From assembly GCA_964608575.1 (NCBI GenBank), contig CAZSPW010000048.1:1-14584 (forward strand): DNA of 14,584 nucleotides, read 5' to 3'. The position numbers were made by a program, and so were the translations under genes. The notes beneath the pieces are model-generated. The model was not told the DNA's origin and did not search any database. It saw only the letters and a program-made list of their open reading frames with translations. Origin of the DNA: JAMIFN01 sp964608575 (lineage in GTDB: Bacteria > Pseudomonadota > Gammaproteobacteria > Burkholderiales > Burkholderiaceae_C). Of this stretch, positions 1 through 5,225 are shown one piece after another (within the stretch, counting starts at the first letter, position 1; each line of letters starts with the position of its first letter).

Positions 1-12
1 CGTTATCAGCGC

Positions 13-534
13 CTAGGGCAACAAGGATTGCGCCAAGCGCAGCACATGCGGCACAGTAAAGCCCAGACGCTCAAAAACCACCTTGCCCGGTGCGGAAGCG
101 CCGAAGCGCTCCATGCCCAGCACCGCGCCGTCCAGGCCCACATACTTGCGCCACCAATCCACGGCCGCCGCCTCAATGGCGATGCGGGCGCGCACGGCGC
201 GGGGCAGCACGCTTTCTTTATAATCCGCGTCCTGGGCGTCAAAAAGTTCCGCACAGGGCAGGGAAACCACGCGCACCCGGCGGCCTTCGGCCTCCAGCTG
301 CGTTGCCGCCGCCAGCGCCAGGCCCACTTCCGAGCCCGTGGCCAGCAAAATAAGTTCCGGCGTGCCCGCGCAGTGGCGCAGCACATAGCCGCCCCGGGCA
401 ATGGCCGCCACCTGCTCCGCATCTCTGGGGCAGAAGGGCAAGGTCTGGCGCGAGAGCGAAAGCACGCTGGGGCAGGGGCTTTCCAGCGCGCTGCGCCAGG
501 CCACGGCGGTTTCCACCGTATCACAGGGCCGCCA
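13..534 (-). pseudogene. tkt: Transketolase, C-terminal fragment (5' three-quarters missing)
   Basis: This is the last ~174 codons of a transketolase, the thiamine-diphosphate enzyme that moves two-carbon units in the pentose phosphate pathway and the Calvin cycle. The translation runs WRPCDTVETAVAW, then a segment with ATGSEVGLA, then VRVVSLPCAELFD, and ends GMERFGASAPGK...GFT...LLP before TAG. This matches the C-terminal domain of the family, which is normally about 660-690 residues. Similarity starts abruptly at the Trp codon (532-534). The codon before it in this frame is TGA (535-537) and belongs to the neighbouring SCPU gene. The thiamine-diphosphate-binding and pyrimidine-binding domains are absent, so no active enzyme can be made. 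A GTG at 514-516 could open a 167-residue peptide, but no ribosome binding site supports it. The fragment is a remnant of a deletion or rearrangement, or an assembly misjoin. Confidence 0.88.
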
Positions 535-847
535 TCACGCCCGCGCCACCCGTGTCGGCATTGCTGGGGGTTAAGCCCACATTGAAAGTCACGGCGTTGT
601 TGCAGGTGACAGACAGAGTGGTGCCGCTAGCGTTGTTGGCGTAAATGGCGCTGGTGGCTGTATCGGTTACGGCACGGTTGCCAAAGTCGATATCGCTGAT
701 GGTTTGCGCCGCAAAAGTCGTGGCATCGCAAGTGTCATTGATGGTGATTTTGACTTGGAATGGGGTGGTAGTGGTAACCGTTGCCGCGTTTGCAGCAGAA
801 AAAGCCAAGCCCAGAGTGATGGCCGCAGCCAGTTTAGAAAATTTCAT
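521..847 (-). pseudogene. SCPU (spore coat U) domain pilin-like protein, 3'-truncated
   Basis: The 108-residue product starts with a clear signal peptide, MKFSKLAAAITLGLAFSAANA, with cleavage likely after ANA (residue 21). A secreted beta-rich segment follows, with TFQVKITI-like text and two cysteines (in NDTCDAT and SVTCNNA) and a GLTPSNADTGGAGVM stretch. This is the pattern of spore-coat-U/Csu-type secreted pilin-like proteins, which are usually about 150-180 residues and assembled by a chaperone-usher pair. Here the protein stops about 50 residues early, because the sequence passes into transketolase DNA near 534/535 and meets TGA at 521-523. A good ribosome binding site (AAGGA, 7 nt before the ATG) fixes the start. 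No chaperone or usher gene is nearby. The truncated product would lack the C-terminal strands and is probably non-functional. Confidence 0.75.
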
Positions 848-882
848 AAAACATCCTTAATTAAAAGAGAACTCCCAGCAGT

Positions 883-898
883 TGCTTTTATAAAAGCA
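883..898. promoter_or_regulatory. Perfect 16-bp palindrome upstream of the SCPU gene
   Basis: TGCTTTTATAAAAGCA reads identically on both strands and lies 36-51 nt upstream of the SCPU start codon. It could be an operator or part of an AT-rich promoter, since it contains TATAAA, but I found no convincing -35 box at the right spacing. The role is inferred from position only. Confidence 0.3.
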
Positions 899-1011
899 TA
901 TCAACCGTAAGCGGGCGTATAGTAAGACATAGCCGGGCAGAAATCATTCATGCAAGCCTAGGGTTTTTACTTAAGGGTTTGCAAATAATTCTGCATTGTG
1001 TGCATTAGTTC

Positions 1012-1027
1012 ACACCTTTGCAGGTGT
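1012..1027 (-). other. Hairpin 3' of prfB, no U-tract
   Basis: ACACCT-TTGC-AGGTGT forms a perfect 6-bp stem with a 4-nt loop, 25 nt past the prfB stop codon. No T-run follows on the minus strand, so it is not a canonical intrinsic terminator. It might protect the mRNA 3' end or be chance. Confidence 0.3.
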
Positions 1028-1052
1028 CTATCCGCAAAGCATACACATATTG

Positions 1053-2157
1053 TTAAACACCCTGCTTCAAGCTCGCTTCAATGAAGGCATCCAAATCGCC
1101 ATCGAGTACCTTTTGTGTGGCGCTGATTTCTACGCCAGTGCGCAGGTCTTTGATGCGGCTGTTATCGAGCACATAGCTGCGAATTTGATGCCCCCAGCCG
1201 ACATCGGTTTTGCTGTCTTCTAATTTTTGCTGCGCTTCTAGTTTTTTGCGCATTTCATAGTCGTACAAGCGCGAGCGCAGGCGCTGCCAGGCCACATCGC
1301 GGTTGCTGTGCTGGCTGCGGCTGTCTTGGCATTGCACCACGATGCCTGTGGGGATGTGCGTGAGGCGCACGGCAGAGTCGGTTTTGTTGATGTGCTGGCC
1401 GCCAGCGCCGCTGGCGCGGTAGGTGTCGGTGCGCACATCGGCAGGGTTGATGTCGATTTCGATGCTGTCGTCGATTTCGGGGTAAACAAAAACGCTGGCA
1501 AAGCTGGTGTGGCGCCCGCCCGAGCTGTCAAAAGGCGATTTGCGCACCAGGCGGTGCACGCCCGTTTCGGTGCGCAGCAGGCCAAAGGCGTAGTCGCCTT
1601 CGATTTTGATGCTGGCGCCACGAATGCCGGCGACATCGCCCGGGGTTTCATCGTCCACCGTGACTTTGAAGCCTTTGCGCTCAGCGTAGCGCAGGTATTG
1701 GCGCAGCAAGATGCTGGCCCAGTCGCAGGCTTCGGTGCCGCCTGCACCAGCTTGAATATCCAAAAAAGCGTTATTGGGGTCGGCCGGTTGGTTGAACATG
1801 CGGCGAAATTCCAGCTGTTTGACTTCAGCTTCGATGTCTTCCACCTCAGCGGCAATGGCCTGCATGCCCGCTTCGTCGCCATCTTCTTGGCTCATGGCAA
1901 ACAGCTCAGTATTGTCGGCCAGAGATTGGCTTAGGCGGTCAAGTACCAGCACCACGCCTTCCAGGGATTTTTTTTCTTTGCCCAGCTCTTGCGCGCGTTT
2001 GGGATCGTTCCAGACCGCGGGATCTTCCAGCGCGGCGTTGACATCTTCTAATTGGCGAGATTTATTCTCCCAGTCAAAGATACCCCCGAAGGTCTTGCAC
2101 GCGCTCGGATAAATCGGCTAAGGCTAGGGATACGGTGTTGATTTGTTCTGCGTCCAT
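1053..2157 (-). CDS. prfB: Peptide chain release factor 2 (RF2), with programmed +1 frameshift
   Basis: RF2 recognises UGA and UAA in the ribosomal A site and triggers peptide release. The gene starts at ATG 2155-2157 (MDAEQINTVSLALADLSERV...) and reads 27 codons to an in-frame TGA at 2074-2076. Ribosomes must slip +1 on CTTTGAC (2073-2079) to read on in the frame that ends at 1053, giving 367 residues; E. coli RF2 has 365. The upstream GGGGGTA (2082-2088) is the usual internal anti-16S sequence that promotes the shift. The SPF tripeptide that reads UGA/UAA is at about residues 207-209, and the catalytic GGQ at about 252-254 (SGAGGQHIN). No strong ribosome binding site precedes the ATG. Regulation is autogenous: low RF2 lets the ribosome pause at TGA and shift. 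lysS, a common partner, is not adjacent. Confidence 0.97.
2073..2088 (-). promoter_or_regulatory. Programmed +1 frameshift site of prfB
   Basis: On the minus strand the sequence is CGGGGGTATCTTTGAC. The Shine-Dalgarno-like GGGGG lies just before the CTT codon, which is followed by the in-frame TGA and C. This is the conserved RF2 recoding signal: slow decoding of UGA when RF2 is scarce, plus tension from the internal SD, pushes the ribosome forward one base. Confidence 0.96.
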
Positions 2158-2181
2158 GAGGGAAGTGCGGGGGGATTTGTC

Positions 2182-2207
2182 AAAAGAAAAGCCCAGGCAA
2201 GCTGGGC
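2182..2207 (-). terminator. Terminator-like hairpin in the prfB leader
   Basis: On the minus strand GCCCAG-CTTGC-CTGGGC forms a 6-bp stem with a 5-nt loop and is followed by TTTTCTTTTG. It ends about 25 nt before the prfB ATG and lies downstream of a TATAAT. It could be an attenuator in the prfB leader. It could equally be the leftover terminator of a gene that once lay upstream. Confidence 0.45.
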
Positions 2208-2225
2208 GCTGAAGATGCTGGGCGA

Positions 2226-2231
2226 ATTATA
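2226..2231 (-). promoter_or_regulatory. Candidate prfB -10 box
   Basis: A perfect TATAAT on the minus strand lies 68 nt before the prfB ATG. I see no good -35 box at 16-18 nt, so the promoter call rests on the -10 match and position only. Confidence 0.3.
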
Positions 2232-2274
2232 AAAGGCTGGCCTGTAAAGGCTGTTCTGTGGGGCTGTCCAGTAT

Positions 2275-2329
2275 CAAAAAAGTGAGCTGCCCAGGCAGAT
2301 TTTTCGGCCTAAAACGCTGATTTGATGCT
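2275..2329 (+). repeat. Dispersed repeat, copy A
   Basis: This copy starts CAAAAAAGTGAGCTGC, continues CCAGGCAGATTT, and ends GCTGATTTGATGCT. The core CTGCC-CA-GGCAG can form a short stem. Read on the opposite strand, the core is followed by CTCACTTTTTTG. Related copies are at 3562-3612, 6429-6478, 7499-7548, 10201-10262 and 14047-14100. The copy in recG (14047-14100) aligns to this one over 54 nt without gaps, about 39 identities by eye. Confidence 0.75.
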
Positions 2330-2462
2330 CATTTTCATGCGGCGTGTATTGGCCTCGTCATTCCCGCGTAGGTGGCTCTTCGTCATGCTGCGCGCGGAAT
2401 GGCAAATAACATCTGGATTGCCGCACCTGCCGCAAGAGCTATGACGGCATGGGCTGATTAGA

Positions 2463-2484
2463 ATCGTGCATCACGAATCACGAT
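2463..2484. promoter_or_regulatory. Overlapping inverted repeats upstream of galE
   Basis: ATCGTG (2463-2468) pairs with CACGAT (2479-2484), and TCGTG-CAT-CACGA (2464-2476) is nested inside. The element ends 22 bp before the galE ATG, where an operator or promoter would sit. The best promoter I can fit around it (TTAGAA, 18 nt, GATAGA) is poor. Confidence 0.3.
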
Positions 2485-2506
2485 AGACCAAAACAGGGCA
2501 CAGGCA

Positions 2507-3511
2507 ATGAAGGTTTTACTCACAGGCGGCACGGGCTATATTGGCAGCCACACGGCGTTGGCTTTGGTGCAAGCGGGGCACGAGGTGGTGCTGTTCGACA
2601 ATTTATGCAATAGCAAGGCCAGCGTGGTCGATCGCTTGGCGCAGCTTTTGGGGCAGCGCCCGGTTTTTGTGCAGGGCGATATCCGTGATACCGCTTTGCT
2701 CACAGAAGTTTTGCGCCAACACGCGGTGGATGCGGTGGTGCATTTTGCAGGGCTGAAAGCCGTGGGCGAATCGGTGGCCAAACCTGTGGATTACTACGCC
2801 AACAATGTGCAGGGCACGGTCAGCTTGCTGCAAGCCATGCAGGCGGCGCGTGTCAAAACCTTGGTGTTTAGCTCTAGCGCCACGGTTTATGGCGTGCCGC
2901 AATACCTGCCCTATGACGAAGATCACCCGACTAGCGCCACCAATCCCTATGGCCGCAGCAAGCTGCATGTGGAAGAAATTTTGCGCGATTTAGCTGCATC
3001 TGATGCCAGCTGGCGCTTGATCAGCCTGCGCTATTTCAACCCTGTGGGCGCGCATGAAAGTGGGCTGCTGGGCGAGGACCCCAATGGCATTCCGAATAAT
3101 TTGATGCCCTTTATCGCCAAAGTCGCCACCGGCCAATTGCCCGAGCTAGGCGTATTTGGCAATGATTACGATACGCCTGACGGCACGGGTGTGCGCGACT
3201 ACATCCATGTGGTGGATTTGGCCGATGGTCACCTCAAAGCGTTGGAGTTTTTGCAAAAGCAGGCGGGCTGGCACACCATCAATCTGGGCACGGGCAAAGG
3301 CTATAGCGTGTTGGAAATGCTGCAGGCTTTTGAACGCGCTAGCGGTAAAACCATTCCCTATGCGACCAAGCCGCGTCGCGCGGGTGATATTGCCAGCTGT
3401 TATGCCAAAACCGATAAAGCCGAGCAGGTGTTGGGCTGGCGCGCCCAGCGTGAACAAGATGCGATGTGCGCCGATACTTGGCGTTGGCAGCAATTTGCCG
3501 CCAATTTGTAA
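2507..3511 (+). CDS. galE: UDP-glucose 4-epimerase
   Basis: GalE interconverts UDP-glucose and UDP-galactose in the cytoplasm, for galactose use and to supply UDP-galactose for surface polysaccharide. The 334-residue protein is a short-chain dehydrogenase-type enzyme close to the family's ~338. The NAD-binding glycine motif is at the N terminus (GGTGYIG, residues 7-13). The catalytic Ser is in SSSATVYG (about S124), and the Tyr-X3-Lys pair is in NPYGRSK (about Y148 and K152). LRYFNPVGAHESG and VRDYIHVVDLA are also typical GalE segments. The ATG is preceded by a weak AGG. The stop codon lies inside an 11-bp tandem repeat. The downstream gene, rfbC, also acts on nucleotide sugars, but 146 bp and a dispersed repeat separate them, so an operon is uncertain. 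Confidence 0.95.
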   Translation: MKVLLTGGTGYIGSHTALALVQAGHEVVLFDNLCNSKASVVDRLAQLLGQRPVFVQGDIRDTALLTEVLRQHAVDAVVHFAGLKAVGESVAKPVDYYANNVQGTVSLLQAMQAARVKTLVFSSSATVYGVPQYLPYDEDHPTSATNPYGRSKLHVEEILRDLAASDASWRLISLRYFNPVGAHESGLLGEDPNGIPNNLMPFIAKVATGQLPELGVFGNDYDTPDGTGVRDYIHVVDLADGHLKALEFLQKQAGWHTINLGTGKGYSVLEMLQAFERASGKTIPYATKPRRAGDIASCYAKTDKAEQVLGWRAQREQDAMCADTWRWQQFAANL

Positions 3512-3537
3512 TCCGTTTGCAATCTGTTTGTAATCCG
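3505..3537 (+). repeat. Three tandem 11-bp units over the galE stop codon
   Basis: TTTGTAATCCG, TTTGCAATCTG and TTTGTAATCCG follow one another without gaps. The first unit contains the galE TAA. Units one and three are identical, and the middle one differs at two bases. Confidence 0.8.
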
Positions 3538-3561
3538 TCTGACGAGGCCTGATTTTTTATA

Positions 3562-3612
3562 TGTTTTAGCTGTTTTTCGCCGCTAAATCTGCCTGAGCAG
3601 CTCACTTTTTTG
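3562..3612 (-). repeat. Dispersed repeat, copy B
   Basis: On the minus strand it reads CAAAAAAGTGAGCTGC, then TCAGGCAGATTT, then a diverged tail. The first 28 nt differ from copy A at one base. Read on the plus strand, CTGCCTGAGCAG is followed by CTCACTTTTTTG, so the T-run lies downstream of galE. Confidence 0.75.
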
Positions 3613-3657
3613 AAGTGGATATTTGGGTTTTTGCTAGCCTAGAAATGATTGAACCTG

Positions 3658-4215
3658 ATGCCTTACACCGTCACCCCCACTGCCCTGCCTGAAGTGCTGA
3701 TTTTGCAGCCGCAAGTGCATGGCGATACGCGTGGCTTTTTTCTCGAAAGCTTTAACCAACGCGATTTTGAACGCGCTACAGGGGTGCAGGCGCAATTTGT
3801 GCAGGACAACCACAGCCTCTCGCGCCGTGGTGTGCTGCGCGGCCTGCATTACCAATTGCAGCGTCCGCAGGGGCGGTTGGTGCGCGTGGTGGCCGGCACG
3901 GTGTTTGATGTGGCGGTGGATCTGCGTCGCAGCAGCGCCCATTTTGGCAAATGGGTAGGGGCTATCATCAGTGCGGAAAACCATCAACAAATCTGGATAC
4001 CGCCTGGCTTTGCGCATGGTTTTTTGGTGCTGAGCGAGACGGCAGAGTTTTTATACAAAACCACCGATTACTACGCCCCAGAATACGAACGCAGCCTGCT
4101 GTGGAACGACCCCGATATAGGCATTGCATGGCCTTTGGAAAATGGGCAAACCCCGCTGTTGGCAGCCAAAGATGCCGCAGCTTGCGCTTTGGCTCAGGCT
4201 GACTGTTACGCATAA
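3658..4215 (+). CDS. rfbC: dTDP-4-dehydrorhamnose 3,5-epimerase
   Basis: RfbC/RmlC epimerises C3 and C5 of dTDP-4-keto-6-deoxy-glucose, the third step towards dTDP-L-rhamnose for lipopolysaccharide O-antigen. From ATG 3658 (MPYTVTPTALPEV) the protein has 185 residues, the usual family length. An in-frame TTG at 3649 would add three residues, but ATG is preferred. The cupin core contains GDTRGFFLE (about 22-30), RRGVLRGLHYQ with the catalytic His (about H64), IPPGFAHGF (about 114-122) and a Tyr-rich KTTDYYAPEYER. The AAKD near residue 172 likely supplies the Asp of the His-Asp dyad. rfbA, rfbB and rfbD are not in this window, so the other three steps must be encoded elsewhere. The ribosome binding site is weak. 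Confidence 0.94.
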   Translation: MPYTVTPTALPEVLILQPQVHGDTRGFFLESFNQRDFERATGVQAQFVQDNHSLSRRGVLRGLHYQLQRPQGRLVRVVAGTVFDVAVDLRRSSAHFGKWVGAIISAENHQQIWIPPGFAHGFLVLSETAEFLYKTTDYYAPEYERSLLWNDPDIGIAWPLENGQTPLLAAKDAAACALAQADCYA

Positions 4216-4235
4216 AGCAAAAATCAAGGAAAACC

Positions 4236-5147
4236 ATGGCAGCCAGTTTAGAAGGTCAGTTAGTTGTCGCTATCTCCTCGCGTGCGCTGTTCGATTTTGA
4301 GCAGGAAAACGCGGTCTTTGTCGGCAGCGACGACCAAGCTTATATGGCATTGCAAAAGCAGCAACTGGATGTGCCAGCTAAACCTGGTGTGGCGTTTTCG
4401 CTGGTGCAAAAACTGCTGCGTTTTAATAGCGATGGCCAGCAGCGCGTGGAGGTGGTGATTTTGAGCCGCAACGACCCCGTCAGCGGCCTGCGCGTGATGA
4501 AGTCTTGCCAGCACTATGGCCTGCCGATTACGCGCGGCAGCTTTACCCGTGGGCGCGCACCCTGGCATTACCTCAAACCCTTGCAGGCCAATTTGTTTTT
4601 ATCCGCGCACCTGCCCGATGTGCGCGCTGCGCTGGAGGCGGGCGTACCTGCGGCTCAGGTTTGGCCGCAATCGCGCCAGGCATCAGACGCTTACCCTGAT
4701 GAAGTGCGCATCGCTTTTGACGGCGACGCGGTGCTCTTCAGCGACGAGGCCGAGCGCGTGTTTCAAACCCAAGGCTTGGATGCGTTTCAACAGCACGAGA
4801 CCGAAAAAGCGGCTCAGCCTTTGGCCGCCGGGCCTTTCAAGCCCCTGCTGGGGGCGCTGCAACGGCTGCAGCACGCCAACAGTGGCAAGACGGACGGGCA
4901 AATGGGCATTCGTACCGCTTTGGTCACCGCGCGCAGCGCCCCCGCGCATGAACGCGCCATCCGCACCTTGATGGAATGGCAAATTGAGGTGGATGAAGCC
5001 CTGTTTTTGGGCGGTTTGGCTAAAGGTGAATTTTTGGCCGAGTTCAAACCCGACTTCTTTTTTGATGATCAAGCCGGGCATATCGAATCGGCCGCTGCCC
5101 ATGTGCCCGCTGGCCATGTTGCCAGTGGTATTGCCAATGGCGCCTAA
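4236..5147 (+). CDS. 5'-nucleotidase, cN-I-type (Pfam 5-nucleotidase family)
   Basis: This 303-residue protein resembles the cytosolic 5'-nucleotidase I family, which dephosphorylates nucleoside monophosphates. Family-like segments are LVVAISSRALFDFE at the N terminus, VEVVILSRNDP, GLPITRGSFTRG, and an internal HAD-like acidic motif RIAFDGDAVLFSDEAE (about residues 158-173). Near the C terminus is DFFFDDQAGHIE, with paired acids that could help bind metal. A strong ribosome binding site (AAGGA, 7 nt before ATG) sets the start, and the gene begins 20 bp after rfbC, so co-transcription is likely. No signal peptide is seen, so it should act in the cytoplasm. The substrate (AMP, IMP or another) cannot be read from the sequence. 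The family assignment is from recognition of the overall pattern, not a search. Confidence 0.85.
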   Translation: MAASLEGQLVVAISSRALFDFEQENAVFVGSDDQAYMALQKQQLDVPAKPGVAFSLVQKLLRFNSDGQQRVEVVILSRNDPVSGLRVMKSCQHYGLPITRGSFTRGRAPWHYLKPLQANLFLSAHLPDVRAALEAGVPAAQVWPQSRQASDAYPDEVRIAFDGDAVLFSDEAERVFQTQGLDAFQQHETEKAAQPLAAGPFKPLLGALQRLQHANSGKTDGQMGIRTALVTARSAPAHERAIRTLMEWQIEVDEALFLGGLAKGEFLAEFKPDFFFDDQAGHIESAAAHVPAGHVASGIANGA

Positions 5148-5225
5148 GCCCGTGTGCCTATGCGGCGCAAATAAGGCGCAAGTGGTGCACAAGTTCCCGT
5201 CCTGATGGCATAAACTCTGCGGCCT

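Larger units (their letters stand above)
2158..2506. other. Divergent intergenic region between prfB and galE
   Basis: This 349-bp stretch has no credible gene. It holds the prfB leader with a hairpin plus T-rich tract (2182-2207), a perfect TATAAT on the minus strand (2226-2231), one copy of a dispersed repeat (2275-2329), a CCTCGTCATTCCCGCG repeat also present in dnaX (about 2353-2368), and overlapping inverted repeats just upstream of galE (2463-2484). Confidence 0.7.

Noticed and set aside
13..847. A fused SCPU-transketolase protein
   Set aside because: The two coding parts are in different frames: SCPU stops at 521-523, and the transketolase frame has TGA at 535-537 just upstream of its homology.
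1308..1934. 208-codon plus-strand open frame
   Set aside because: It is antisense to prfB, whose motifs are unambiguous; the Ala/Val/Gly-rich composition is typical of a shadow frame.
1053..2157. prfB split over two frames, as if frameshifted or mis-sequenced
   Set aside because: The CTTTGAC site with upstream GGGGG after codon 27 is the conserved programmed +1 frameshift of RF2, so the gene is intact.
5148..5225. 4.5S RNA (ffs), which often lies upstream of dnaX
   Set aside because: I looked for the conserved GGTCAGG...GGAAGCAGCC loop in this gap and it is not there; the gap is also too short.
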